Source of the DNA: Phocoena phocoena
Taxonomy: Eukaryota > Chordata > Mammalia > Artiodactyla > Phocoenidae
NCBI RefSeq assembly: GCF_963924675.1
Contig: NC_089239.1
Span: forward strand, 7,181,001-7,245,000
Reading direction: 5' to 3'
DNA: 64,000 nucleotides
Made by a program: the position numbers and the translations under genes. This document shows positions 10,255 through 21,686 of this stretch, in pieces (the first letter of the stretch is position 1; each line of letters begins with the position of its first letter). The notes beneath the pieces are model-generated. The model was not told the origin of the DNA, ran no database searches, and saw only the letters and a program-made list of their open reading frames with translations.

Positions 10255-10890
10255 TCGCGGGAAGTGCAGCTGGGTCTCCTGGTCCGCAGAGGCAAGGAGG
10301 GACCAGCGGAGAAAGGTGACGCACCAGTCCAGGCGAGATCTCGCTGGCTCTTCGTTACCGGCCTGCTCTTCAATGCACTTGAGCCATGTGACCTTTTAGA
10401 GCGAGAAGGTGCAACTTAACTTCTGCTCCATTTCAGAGGATGTGGAGGGAAGAGCGGCGCTTAGAATTAGCCAGGAATTTCGGAAATGGTAGCCTGACTG
10501 TAATTTGCATACTTCTTTTTGGCTCTTTGGATGGGCAGGCATAAGAGAGAGTCAACCGAATGCTAAAACCTAGCACGGGGAGAAATTGTAACATAAAATT
10601 TCGAGTGGTCTAAACGGATCCTCTAGTTTCCCCGAACTTTTCTGAATCCCGCGGGTACAGATTGACCGTAGCCTGGCCCGCGTTAGCTGGTGCTGTCTGT
10701 TCTCCCCATGGCAGAGAATAGGAGGGTCTGTCTCCAGCTGATCCATCCAGACTCCTCTGACCAAGATGAATTCCCATGACCGACTCATAGGAACAAAATG
10801 GAAAAGGACAGCTTTTTAGGTCTGTTTTGTCATTTTCTTTACATTCCTTTTTCTTTTACTTCCTTCTGTTTTTTTCTAATACTATGGTTG
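10255..10890. other. Intergenic unique sequence
   Basis: No gene. TGTAATTTGCATACTTC near 10499 contains an octamer-like ATTTGCAT, so a weak CNE candidate. Confidence 0.3.
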
Positions 10891-10891
10891 T

Positions 10892-11060
10892 TCTTACCTC
10901 TACCTACACGTTAGAAACACTTGGGGAGCTTTTAAAAAGTAGTGATGCCTAAGCCACATTCCCTGATACTCTTATCGATAAGATTGGTCTCGGGTAGGGG
11001 TCCCCACATGGCGATACCTTCAGGTGATTCAAATCTCGGGTGGGCTGAGAACTATGGGTG
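10892..11060 (+). mobile_element. MER5A-like DNA transposon fossil
   Basis: CACTTGGGGAGCTTTTAAAA, GTGATGCCTAAGCC and CAGGTGATTCAAAT in order are MER5A text (hAT-Charlie, non-autonomous). Confidence 0.75.
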
Positions 11061-11710
11061 TAATATCTTTCCACCCATCGCGTCAATTCCCACCACGGTA
11101 TCTTTGCTTTTGAGTTTTCTCTGCCTGGAATGCCCGCCTCTTTTCTGTCTGCCTGTCGACGGACCAGCTGTGCCACTCATGCCAATCGCTTCTACTGCAC
11201 AGTCTTATTAAAAAGAGGGAAGAAGCAGAAGATGTGGTCCCGAGCTGGGGACATTTTTAGAACATAGTGTTTCTATTTAAAGACTAAATGGTCTGATACC
11301 TGATGTAGGTGCTATCGGAGCTCAGAAGAGAGAGAAGTCAGGGAGGGCTGGAGCAATTGCGGAAAGTTGTGTGGAGGAAGGGGCTGGGCTGAGTGTTGAT
11401 GGGTGGTGGGGTTTGGGGAAGGGGGCAGGGAGGATAGAGGACTTCAGGCAGAGGGATGACATGAGCATATGAGTAGAGGCTGAAATGATTGGGGTATGTG
11501 CCGGGGACAAGAAGAAGATTCGCTCGGCTAGATAGAAAGCTCAGCCCTTCCCCCTCCTTCAGCCCTGCACGCATCCCTGCCACACTTCCTACAGCTTCAC
11601 TATGGATTCCACACCGTCGTCAGTGGTTTTGTACTGTTCGGTCACTTTCTCTAGGTCTCACCATCAGATTTGTAAGCAACTGGAAACAGGGACTATACTT
11701 TATATAAGTT
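11061..11710 (+). repeat. L2 LINE fragments (probable)
   Basis: 11095-11215 (TCTGCCTGGAATGCCCGCC) and 11600-11710 (AGATTTGTAAGCAACTGG, CAGGGACTATACTT) resemble the L2 3' region. The intervening purine-rich 11280-11500 is uncertain. Confidence 0.5.
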
Positions 11711-12050
11711 GGGACCTATCATTCAATTCAATTCAATTCAGTTCAATTCAACATATATTTACCGAGTGCCAGCTCTGTGTCAGTTCTAGGCTTTTGGGAT
11801 TCAATCAAACAGACAAAGACACTGGCCCTTCTGAGCCTGGATTCTAGCCAGGGGATACAGACAACAATAAACACTATAAATAATATATCGATAAATTATA
11901 TAGTCTAGTAAAAGTACCACAGATAAAAGAAAAAGGAGAACGGGGTAAGGGGTATCAGGAGTGAGTGTGTGTAGGTGAGTGTGCATGTGTGTCTGTGTGT
12001 GCATATAGAGTTATTGAATGGAAGATATTAAATACAAGGCATTATTATTA

Positions 12051-12409
12051 TTTTTTAAAAATAATTTTATTTATTTATTTATTTTTGGTGGCACTGGGTC
12101 TTCAATGCTGCGTGCGGGCTTTCTCTATCTGAGGTGAGCGGGGGCTACTCTTCATTGAGGTGCACGGGTTTCTCACTGCGGTGGCTTCTCTTGTTGCGGA
12201 GCACGGGCTCTAGGCACGCGGGCTTCAGTAGTTGTGGCACACGGGCTCAGTAGTTGTGGCTTGTGGGCTCTAGAGAGGAGGCTCAGTAGTTGTGGCGCAC
12301 TGGCTTAGTTGCTCCGCGGCATGTGGGATCTCCCTGGACCAGGGCTCGAACCTGTGTCCCCTGAATTGGCAGGCGGATTCTTAACCACTGTGCCACCAGG
12401 GAAATCCCC
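12051..12409 (-). mobile_element. CHR-1 type SINE
   Basis: Begins ATTTATTTATTTATTTTTGG and ends CCACCAGGGAAATCCCC. AAGGCATTATTA on both sides is the target-site duplication. Confidence 0.92.
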
Positions 12410-12472
12410 AAGGCATTATTAATAGAGGTATTAAATACAAGGCATTATTAATAGAGGTATTAAATACAAGGC
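12410..12472. repeat. Short tandem duplication beside CHR-1
   Basis: A unit of about 29 bp (AAGGCATTATTAATAGAGG plus TATTAAATAC) occurs twice in tandem immediately after the SINE, with a partial copy before it. Confidence 0.8.
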
Positions 12473-12960
12473 GAAATGAGGTCTCATTGAGAAGGTGAGA
12501 ACTGAAAAAAGACTTGAAGGAAATGAGGCATTTGCCCAAGTGGATCTCTGGGAGAAAAGATCTTTAGACAGAGAAAATATTTCTAGAACAAAGCTGCTAC
12601 GTTGCAGCACGCCTGGCATTTTGAGGAGCGGCAAGGAGGCCACGTGGATGGAGCCCAGTGACAGAGGAGACAGTGGTGCAAGAGGAGGCCAGACAGGGAG
12701 CAGGGAGCTGGACCACGTTGGGTCTCAGAACCACCCTATGGACTTTGGCCTCTACTCTTAGTAAGATGGGAGCCCTTGCAGAGTTTCAAGCAGATGAGTG
12801 ACGTGATCTGAGTGATGGTTTTAAAAGACCTCTTGGGCTGCTGGATTGAGAACAGCCGATGGGGGTTGGGGGTAGAAGCCAGGAAGTCCATCATGAGATC
12901 AGGTTTTACAGACACAGCTGAGCTCATGCAAGTCAGTGAAAGAGGACCTTCAAAGCGTTC

Positions 12961-13229
12961 ACATGGGAAGGGGGCACATTATTCCTGTGTGCGATTAAGA
13001 GCATCATTATAAGATGCCCATTATTTAGATTCTTGACCTGACTGAATAAGCCTGACCATCCAGCTTGGCTTCGAGAGACATTTCTGTCCCCTAATCAACA
13101 CACAGCTTCGTCATTGCCAATAAAGTATGTGACGGGCTTTGACGACAGTTTTTAAAGAGTTCCAAAGAGTTTCGAGAAAGGTAAGAGAATAGAATAAATG
13201 TATGTCATTCCAAAGTAACCATTTTGAGT
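12961..13229. other. Intergenic unique sequence
   Basis: No gene or recognised repeat. Confidence 0.35.
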
Positions 13230-13432
13230 GGGACAGGGTTTATTTTGATGTCTAAGTCCTAAGTCTGTTAAAAAATTCTGTTACTTTATAGTATTTTGGG
13301 ACAGGATTTATTTTGATGTCTAAGTCCTATGTCTGTTAAAAAATTCTGTTACTTTATAGTATTTTGGGACAGGATTTATTTTGATGTCTAAGTCCTATGT
13401 CTGTTAAAAAATTCTGTTACTTTATAGTATTT
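13230..13432. repeat. Three tandem copies of a 68-bp unit
   Basis: Copies start at 13230, 13298 and 13366 with GGGACAGG, each running through TTTATTTTGATGTCTAAGTC to TTTATAGTATTT. Copies 2 and 3 are nearly identical; copy 1 differs at two or so sites (AGGG/AGGA, CCTAAG/CCTATG). Near-identity implies recent expansion or gene conversion. Confidence 0.95.
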
Positions 13433-13642
13433 CTTCCGTATTCCCCCTTCTCCTGAGCAGAGGCTTGGCTCTCAGCACACAGTACACTCAGTCAGTACTT
13501 GGGGAATGGAGTTAAGCTTTGGGCATGCTGGTATGTGCTCGTTTGCAAGGCAGTATTAAAAATTCCATTTGAATTTCCAAATCCAGCTAATTTTAAGGGG
13601 GCAAACTATGTTTTTCCTCTTAAGAGAAGTGAGACATGAATA

Positions 13643-13861
13643 TTTTTTTTTTTTTTTTTTTTTTTTTTTGCGGTACGCGGGCCTCTCACCGCCGTGGCCT
13701 CTCCCGTTGCGGAGCACAGGCTCCGGACGCGCAGGCCCAGCGGCCATGGCTCACGGGCCCAGCCGCTCCGCAGCATGCGGAATCCTCCCGGACCGGGGCA
13801 CGAACCCACGTCCCCCGCACCGGCAGGCGGACTCCCAACCACTGCGCCACCAGGGAAGCCC
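13643..13861 (-). mobile_element. CHR-2 type SINE
   Basis: Poly-T of about 27, GCGGTACGCGGGCCTCTCAC, ending CCACCAGGGAAGCCC. GAGACATGAATATTT repeats on both flanks. Appears young. Confidence 0.95.
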
Positions 13862-14579
13862 TGAGACATGAATATTTAAAAGAGGTTCTTTACCTTCCCC
13901 CGCTGAGAAGCAAAGGTGGCCAGTTTTTGTTCAGTTTCTTACAGGTCCATTTAAATGAACACGCAGCTAGGAGGGTAAGCGGGCTGTCACCTAGTCAGCA
14001 ACATCGTTGAGTGGCTTCTCTGAGGGTTAGTCACCGAGAAAGGATACAAAAGAAATAAAAACCGTCAACTTTGCCCTCATGTATCTCCCAATCTGTCCAG
14101 GAAACCACGAACCATGAAGACAACGGGACATTTACAAAGACACAGACTGGTGGGCGATTCCAGGAAGGGAGATTCCTTATTGCCAAATGCATGTGTTTCA
14201 TTGTAAACTCCTCAATGTAGCGTAACATTGGTGATCCTTGTTCCCACGATAATCCTCTGAAATAAAATCAGTGTTACAGCTGAAAAGAACCCTCGAGATT
14301 ATCCATTTTATCCAGTCCCCTCCCTCTGTGAGCAGGAAATCGAGGCACAGGTATCTGAAGTGCTTCACCCCGGGCCACTCAGGGAGCAGGGGAGCTAGAA
14401 CTAGGTCTCTGGGCTCCCAGTTCTTTCCTACAAGTTCAGAGTGGGGTCAGCCTCCAGGATCAAGGTCACAGGAGCATTTAGTGAGGCTGGGGGAAGCCTT
14501 ATTTGGCAGGAGGAGAACGAACAGGGCAGCTAGGGGAAAAAGTCCATATACCCATCTGTCGTTTCAAAGAGGAGGGACC
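13862..14579. other. Intergenic; MIR-like piece at 14290-14430
   Basis: Mostly unique. TGTGAGCAGGAAATCGAGGC and CCACTCAGGGAGCAGGGGAG look like antisense MIR. No gene. Confidence 0.4.
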
Positions 14580-14759
14580 GGGCTTCCCTGGTGGTGCAGT
14601 GGTTGAGAGTCCGCCTGCCGATGCAGGGGACACGGATTTGTGCCTGGTCCAGGACGATCCCACATGCCGCAGAGCGGCTGGGTCCGTGAGCCATGGCCGC
14701 TGAGCCTGCGCATCCGGAGCCTGTGTGGAGAGGCCACAGCAGTGAGAGGCGCATACCGC

Positions 14760-14787
<28 letters not shown>
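14580..14787 (+). mobile_element. CHR-2 type SINE
   Basis: GGGCTTCCCTGGTGGTGCAG to a 28-A tail. AAAGAGGAGGGACC flanks both ends. A small deletion removes part of the GTGCTCCGCAACGGG segment. Confidence 0.93.
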
Positions 14788-14792
<5 letters not shown>

Positions 14793-15469
14793 GGGACCCA
14801 GGCAGGGCAGATGTGCTGGTTCATCTAAGGGGTTTGGAAGGTGGGGTCACAGCAGGGGGACCCCTAGGCCCAGAGTCACAAGAAAAAAAAAAAAAACATT
14901 AGCTTTTGATTATTATTTTCTGAGGCTGACCCTCCCACAGCTAGGGTGGCTGGAGCAGGGCAGTCGGGGAGGTTAGGAATGCCTGACGGAGTGAAGGCCG
15001 GCCAGGTGGCCTCCGTGATGAACGGAATTCCTCAGCATGGGGCATTTCTGTCCCAACGCCTGGGCTGGAGCAAAGACCCCAGACCCAGGACACTCACAGG
15101 AGAGAGTCCCCTGCTCCTGTGACCCACTCCCTTCAGTCCCCAGGGGGGATCAGCTGGAAGTGAGCCCTGCAAAGCCACCTGGCTGGGGCCTTCCCGTTGT
15201 AGCAAAGCCTAAAAACCGAGTCGGGCCGGCCGTCCAGCTGGGTCTGTGCTCCAAATGGAAGAAAGCAACAGGCCCCACACCGATGATTCTCTGCAGCGTT
15301 CCGGCCGTGGTTCACAGGGCCCCAGGGAGTGAGACGGGGACTATGTGGGGAGCCCGTGTCTCCTTTGTGGTGAGCAGCCCTGTGGGCAAATGTCAGGGGA
15401 CTTGCAGACACCAGGCCCTTGGGTCAAGCCTGCTTCTGCCTGTGGTTTCCTGGGCAGGGCATTTAGAGC
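14788..15469. other. Intergenic unique sequence
   Basis: GC-moderate, A-run at 14882-14896, no gene signal. Open frames here lack recognised domains. Confidence 0.35.
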
Positions 15470-15640
15470 AGTGCTTCTCAAACTTGACTGTGCGAGCCCT
15501 AGGGATCTAGTTCAAATGAGGACTTAGAGCTACAGGTCTGGGCTGGGGCCTGAGATTCGGCATTTCTAACAGGCTCGCGGCCCATGGCGATGCTTCTGGT
15601 CTTATGTCCACACTTGGAGGAACGAGGCTTTAAAGGGGAA
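15470..15640 (-). mobile_element. MER5A-like DNA transposon fossil
   Basis: CAGTGCTTCTCAAACTTGAC, GAGATTCGGCATTTCTAAC and GATGCTTCTGGTC are antisense MER5A text. Confidence 0.75.
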
Positions 15641-16649
15641 TTCAACTTTTCGAAACCCTCACCTGGAGAACGGCCTTCCCAGCTCTTTCTACCTGAGGGC
15701 TGCCATCTTTCAGACCGCTTTGCATATTCCCTGCCTTTTCTAGACATCTCCAGCCCCTCCTCTGAACCCACCTCTCCTCTGAATGCCGGTGGCACTGAGC
15801 GCCGTGCTGCTCACCCGGCCTCAGCATTGGTGTCCAGGCTGTCCTTCTCTATCCACTTGTTTCCCCAACTTGATTGCTAGCTACCTGGGTTTCCCCTCCC
15901 TCCCTCTGTCCCGGTAAGGCTGGGATTCCATGGATACGGATTCCTTGAATTGATCTCCTCTCCTGTGCCCTCTGACACCTTGCTCAGTGGGCCCCGAGAA
16001 TCCTTGCTGGGCACCGTCTTTCTGTCCCTGTTGCCCGGGACTCTGTTTCTAGAACAATAGGCTGGATTCTGTTCCTCTCCTAAGAGAGGGTTGAGTTCCG
16101 CAATGCGGGGCAGAGTTCTCTCTTGGCAGCAGAGGGCTGGCCCAGTCAGGCGGCCAAGGGACCATTGATCTGAGTTCAGTGAAAAAGTGGCTTCTCAGGA
16201 GCCCTGGATCCAGGCCCACTTCTAGACAACTTCTTCTTTCAACGCGCTCTCATGTGCTTTAACTTCACAAACATGCCGGTTTCCCAGCTGCCCCTGAGAG
16301 ACAGCGGTGGTGGTGGTGACCACAGCAGGGGTCAGATGGTGTGGCCAGTGCGGAGGGCGGGCTGGGGGGTTTCGCTGTGTCCGAGACCTTTCTGTTGGGG
16401 TTGATATTGCGGGTCTGCAGATACAGTTACACGGACTCTCTCTCCACCTCGTGGGACAACACGGTGACACGTGTTAAAATATAGACGTGTGCGTAGGGCA
16501 AATTCACACATAGACGTCTCACCTCTTTCTTCTGCCCTTTATACCTCCCTCTCTCTTTCACACACACACACACACACAAACACTTAACCAATTAAGTCCG
16601 TCGAGTGCTATTTGCGGATGATGGTGTGGAATTGTGCTGGAGTCGTGTC
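15641..16649. other. Intergenic; weak CTCF-like motif at 16125-16139
   Basis: Unique sequence without a gene. GGCAGCAGAGGGCTGG resembles a CTCF core with more mismatches than the other sites. A (CA)n of about 10 units lies at 16559-16578. Confidence 0.35.
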
Positions 16650-16805
16650 CGGCATCATTAAATGTCAGCATTAACAATACGGCACTTGGCAATCAAGGCC
16701 GCTCTGTGGCTGTTAGTCATTAATCACCATCTGACAGTCCTGAATTGGAAACGAGGAGCCTGTTCACATGTGCTCCGTGTGCCCAGTTACCCTCTCGGTA
16801 ATCAG
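16650..16805. promoter_or_regulatory. CNE B: PBX-HOX + MEIS composite, paralogue of A
   Basis: ATTAATCA (16719-16726) is followed after 5 bp by TGACAG (16732-16737). Upstream are AACAATAC (16673-16680) and TTGGCAATCAAGG (from about 16686). GTTACCCTCTCGGTA closes the block (16786-16800). By eye, about 100 bp align to CNE A at roughly 70% identity with one or two gaps, same orientation. It is not a recognised transposon. Confidence 0.62.
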
Positions 16806-18080
16806 TCTCGGAAAACTTTTCTTCGACTCCCCGCCTGTGAGGGCCTCTGTCCTGGTGAGGGGGCGGGGGTCTTTAGGCTGAGTCCCTCCCCCCTGCTCTG
16901 CGGAAAGAAGCCCAGGTCTAAAAAAATAGGGGAGAGAGGAGCATATTTTTTTTGGCCTACCCTTTCCCTCCTAGGGCTGTTTTATGTAGCCTTGTTTTTC
17001 TATTCTGGCCCAATGGCCAGGAAAATTCTTTTTCTCCCTGAAGAAATTCTGCAAGACAGCAGGGAGCTCGGTTCTGTTTCAGAAGCTGGTGGGGTAAGTT
17101 TGTCAAGTGCGTCCTCAGGTGTGGACCTGTGTCTGCTAGCTGGGGGACTTGACTAATTTCAGGGATCGCTTCCAGGAATGTGGGTCTGAACTTCCACTGG
17201 TCTTCTGGGTCCCTTTGCCGAACAGAGAGGAAGGACTATTTCTCCTTGGGGTCCAATCTCAGCACCTCTCTATAGCCATATTAATTCATTCATTTTTTCC
17301 AGAACTATCTCCTGAGGGCCCACTGGACTGGACACTGGGGCTGCAGTGATGGACACAGGCCCAGGTCCCTCCCTCGTGGTGGTGGCTTTGAGTGGGTGGG
17401 ACGAGGGTCAGAGAGAGAAGCTGTGTTGCCCCAGGCTTGCTCTCTGAAGGGGAGTGCTCTTCCTCTGCATCCTTGGAACGTGTGCTGCCCAGCTGCCAGC
17501 TCTTCCAAGAGGCACAAGCATGTAGGAGAACGGTCATTTCCAGAAGCTTTCCTGACCTGGCTCCTTCACCCCTCTGATGTCTCATGCCCTGCAGACCCCG
17601 CCCTCTGCCTACCCGGGTGGAGGCTTTCCCGAACAGGTGAGCACTGATGTCTCCAGAGGGTTGACTTCTGCCTCCATCCTTTTCACGTGCACATTTTATA
17701 ATGTTTTTACGGGACTTTGTTCTTTAACTCCAAGGAATGAGTTGAGTGGGGGATTTCAGCCACCCCTGTGAGTTGGTAGAGGACACAGGCCACTGACAGC
17801 TCCGTCCCCAAGTGCGTCTCCTCTGCCTACCTCAAGAGTTTGCCACTCCAGCCAGAGTCCCCAGGGCGACCGCCTTGCCCCCAGGACCACCCCTCCTGCT
17901 CTGCACTGATGAGAAGGAAAGGCTTCTAGAACAGCTGGTCACTGGGCATCGCTGGAGGGCATGCCTTCTTTCTCTCTTCCCTGGTGGCTCTATCTTTTGT
18001 CCCTCCTCTGAGTTTCACCCCCGGGGTCTCTTCTCTCACCCAACTAAGGACTTCAGTTCAAAGATGTTGACAAATATTTT
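16806..18080. other. Intergenic; L2-like piece near 17280-17390
   Basis: ATTCATTCATTTTTTCCAG and ACACTGGGGCTGCAGTGATG suggest an L2 fragment. No gene; long open frames show no domains. Confidence 0.4.
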
Positions 18081-18089
18081 AGCCCTTTC

Positions 18090-18330
18090 GCAATTAAGTA
18101 GAATTCAGCAAACTTCCACTGACTGTCCACCACGTACCTGGCACTGTCCCAGGCACGCAGGGGACACGAAGATGAATAAAAGATCCATCTCACCTTTAGG
18201 GAATTTATGGGCCGGTGAAGGGCAACGAGGGGTCCTCACATAGAGAAAGACTAGACAGAAGAGAAAATAAGGGGCTCAAGGGATTCAGAGCGAGGGAAAA
18301 CCACAAGTGGTCATGGTAAAAAGACCAGTG
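18090..18330 (+). repeat. L2 LINE fragment
   Basis: CCACGTACCTGGCACTGTCC, AGATGAATAAAAG and AGGGAATTTATGGGCC follow L2 3' order. Confidence 0.6.
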
Positions 18331-18975
18331 AACTTGTGAGGAGGAGTGAGAAGGAAGAACTTGATGGACTGGTCTCTTTGAACCACTTACTGATGGACTT
18401 GAACGTGGGGTTACAGGTTTGACCTTGGGTAGATAAGGCCTATGAGTTTCCAAGAGTTAGAAACGCACCCTTGCGTATTTCATTAAAAAGGTATCTTGCA
18501 GGAAGAGAGAAGGCTGAGGTTGCCCTCAAGCTTCACACTCCAGGCAAGAACCCTGTAATTATAGGTTGATTTGAGTGATCACCAGTTTAATTTTTGTCTC
18601 CATCAGCAACTGTCCATGCCACAGCTCCGGGAGCTAGAAGAACCTCCAAGCTCTGTCCCAGGGTGTCCCTGTGAGTCACCGGAGAGGTCCCGGCAGCACC
18701 GGATCTTCCTTCATCTCCCTCTGGCTCGTGCTGGTTTGCAGCCCTGCCTTGGTTCTGCGGCTGGTGGTGCCTGGATGGTGATGCTCTCTCTCTCGGCGGC
18801 ATCCCTTCTCCTCCCAACTCGTCCCGCTCCGGGTTCTTCCAGGGCTCAGGCTGAATTTTTGTCCTTCTCTGGAGGCACAGCTCCAAGGGAAAGTTCCTTC
18901 ATGACAGGAGAATCCGGCCGCCGTCCGGGTGTGGATTTCCCAGCCTGAGACACAGTTCCCCGCCTCACCTACTTG
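18331..18975. other. Intergenic unique sequence
   Basis: No gene or clear repeat. Unremarkable. Confidence 0.35.
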
Positions 18976-19270
18976 ATCCCACTCATCCTTCAGGCTTGGC
19001 TGCAAAGGTCACGTAACCAGAGATTCTCCCTGACCTTAGTTCTAAACGATGGTTCCTTGTTACCTGCCGTGTATGCGCTGTGAAACAATTTCTGTCATTG
19101 CTGCTACCGCAGTTTTTAATTATATATTGGTTGGTTTAGTTTTTCCCTCCGTATTCGTCTGCAAGCTTTATGAAGGCAGGCGCTGAGTGTCTTTTTGCCC
19201 ATGATCGTATGCCTGGAGTCTAGCCCCATGCCTGGTGTGCAGTAGCTGCTCAGGAGATGTTATGGAATGC
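18976..19270 (+). repeat. L2 LINE 3' end
   Basis: ACTCATCCTTCAGGCTTGGC, CTCCCTGACCTTAG, AAGCTTTATGAAGGCAGG and CCATGCCTGGTGTGCAGTAG are in L2 order. Confidence 0.7.
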
Positions 19271-19404
19271 ATGAGCTGTGTCCATCTGGTGGCTGGATGA
19301 TCTCAGAGCTGGTTGGGCATTTACCCAGTGGCCTGGGGATAGGGAGACTATGGGACTTCTCTCTCTTTTTCAGAAGGAAAGGGAAAACAGAAAATGGGGA
19401 GTGA

Positions 19405-19822
19405 GTAGCCATGAAAAAGGATGAAATGATGCCATTTGCAGCAACATGGGAGGACCTAGAGATGATCGCACTGAGTGAAGTAAGTCAGACAGAGAAAGAC
19501 ATATATCTGAGGAATCTAAAAAAAAACAATACAAGTCAACTTATTTACAAAACAGAAACAGACTCACAGACCTAGAAAACAAACTTATGGTTACCAAAGG
19601 GGGAGGAGGGGAAGGGTAAATTGGAAGTTTGGGATTAACAGATACAAACTACTATATATAAAATAGATAAACTACTAGGACCTACTGTATAGCACAGGGA
19701 ACTATATTCAATATCTTGTAATAACCTGTAATGAAAAAGAATCTGTATATTCTGAATCACTTTGCTGTACACCTGAAGGTAGCACAACATTGTAGATCAG
19801 CTATATTTCAATTAAAAAAATG
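19405..19822 (+). mobile_element. L1 3' end fragment
   Basis: AGTGAAGTAAGTCAGACAG, ACAAACTTATGGTTACC and CTTTGCTGTACACCTGAAG, ending in an A-run, are artiodactyl-type L1 3' sequence. Coding capacity lost. Confidence 0.88.
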
Positions 19823-19828
19823 GGGAGT

Positions 19829-20044
19829 GGGCTTCCCTGGTGGCGCAGTGGTTGAGGGTCCGCCTGCCGATGCGGGGGACGTGGGTTCATGCCCCGGTCC
19901 GGGAAGATCCCACATGCCGCGGAGCGGCTGGGCCCGTGAGCCATGGCCGCTGAGCCTGTGCGTCCGGAGCCTGTGCTCTGCAACGGGAGAGGCCACAACA
20001 GTGAGAGGCCCGGGTACCGCAAAAAAAAAAAAAAAAAAAAAAAA
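19829..20044 (+). mobile_element. CHR-2 type SINE
   Basis: GGGCTTCCCTGGTGGCGCAG through GGTACCGC and a 23-A tail, inserted directly after the L1 tail. Near full length. Confidence 0.95.
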
Positions 20045-21300
20045 GGGAGGGAGAGAGGAGAGTAGGCATGGCTTGGCATTCTTGGGAGCCCTCCCTCATG
20101 GTCTGGCCCTGTGGAAGGGGCTTAGCCTGCCCCACAAGAGATCCTGAGTGACAGCCCTGGTTCCAGGGACCAGCTTCTCCTCTGATGGAGTCCCCAGACC
20201 TAGGAGCCTGTTTGAAAAAGAAATAAATGGATGTTCCAGAAAGAACCAAACAGCCCATTCCCAATCCCAGCTGCCCACCACCAGCCTGTTCCTGAAGGAT
20301 TCTGAGCTTGGAAATCCCAAGGAAGTTTCGGGGACCCTTCTCTTCCCTGACGCATGGATGAGCCACAGTCTGCTGGGGAGACAAGAGAGCAGAAGAAGAG
20401 GGAAGAAAATAGAGTTTAGAGCGGGGCTGGCCTGAGGCGAGTGGCAAAGGGGGAGCATTAGTGCTATGGGGAGTGAGAGCACACCCCACCTCCTCTTTCC
20501 TGACTTTCAAGGGGTCTCCTCTCTGAGTAGGCTTGAGGATGAGAGCTGGAGGAGACAGTGGAGTGGACGAGGCCCTCGAGGCACGAGGGATGGAGGGGAG
20601 GCTCTTGACCTCAACCACCAGGTACCAGGGCTGGTGCCACCCCCAGGGGCGCTGCAATTGTAGAGGGTATTTTGGGGTCGTCTCCACGACTGGGGAGGAG
20701 CTACCAGCAAGCAGTGCCTTGAGACCAAGGACGCTAAACCTTCTGCCCTGCATGGGAGAGTCCTGCCCGATAAAGAATTGTCTTGTTCCAAAGGTCCCCT
20801 CTGTGAAACACTGAAATGAGAGAAAAATAAGGCCTTTGATGCTTGACTCTTTGGGGTGTAAGATGCCCCATGGTTTCTGTCCCCAGAGCTCCTGAGATCC
20901 ATGGGAAAAAAGTAGACAGGCCCACGCTTGACCATGGGGGCGTGTGACACGGCGCTCAAGGAGAACTTAGGTCACTGCCTCTTCACCCCATCTCGGTGCC
21001 CCCTCCGCGCCCCACAGGCCTGCAAAGCTCCCCGGCGGGCCCTGCGCGCCCAGCCAAACCTCACCGAGCTGCGATGTCTAACTTTTTTCCATCTGCCGGG
21101 CTGCTTCAGCACGGGCCGGAGAGATGCGGGGCCGGAGGTCGGTGTGGGCGGAGGTGAGGCGTGGTGGGGGGGATGTCTGAGGGTTCGGGGAAAGGCTTTT
21201 TGGGGGGTGTTGCTGGAAGGGAGCAGTGCTGGGGGAAGTCGACGGCCACAGGCTCTGGCCTGTCGGGAGGACGGCTGTTGGCACCCGGAGAAATCCATCC
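20045..21300. other. Intergenic unique sequence, locally GC-rich
   Basis: 20940-21300 is GC-rich with scattered CpG but does not form a clear island. No gene; long frames in both strands are compositional. Confidence 0.35.
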
Positions 21301-21304
21301 AGCG

Positions 21305-21345
21305 GAGCCAACCCTCATTAATCATCTGGGCGGCTGGACTGCCAG
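21305..21345. promoter_or_regulatory. Possible half-member of the CNE family (D)
   Basis: CCCTCATTAATCATCTGGG carries the ATTAATCA core (21317-21324) with left context like element C (CCCTCATTAATCA), but no TGACAG follows. Weak. Confidence 0.25.
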
Positions 21346-21638
21346 CTCCTTTCAAGATCTTTCAAGAAGGGTTTTCACCCAAAATAGAGTTGAAAATGTG
21401 CTGGGCCCTACTCAGAATCTCATCAGTCTGGGCATTATGGAAAGTGGCGGGCAGGCCATGACAGACAAGGCATACTCTGTTCCAGGGGTCCTGACTCCTA
21501 AAGCCTGTCATATCAAGCCCCTCATCAGATTTGACAGCTCCATTTGTACCTACAGAATAGATAAAAGGAGCTGTTCATTGACACAAATGGAGGGGGAGGG
21601 GTGGGGAGGACGAGAGGGGAAGGGCGCGGGGCGCAAGC
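21346..21638. other. Intergenic, no gene seen
   Basis: Unique sequence leading to the TG repeat. Confidence 0.3.
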
Positions 21639-21639
21639 A

Positions 21640-21685
<46 letters not shown>
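21639..21685. repeat. (TG)n microsatellite
   Basis: About 23 uninterrupted TG units, followed by a G-rich stretch to about 21730. Confidence 0.97.

Positions 21686-21686
<1 letters not shown>

Larger units (their letters stand above)
11711..12960 (+). repeat. L2 LINE, interrupted by CHR-1
   Basis: ATATATTTACCGAGTGCCAG near 11753 and GGATACAGACAACAATAAAC near 11854 are L2 text. After the CHR-1 insertion the L2 sense text continues, for example GCAGATGAGTGACGTGATCTG near 12792 read in pieces. An ATTCA repeat lies at about 11720-11748. Confidence 0.6.

Noticed and set aside
19887..20753. 288-codon minus-strand frame
   Set aside because: Its C-terminal part is translated CHR-2 SINE; the rest has no domain.
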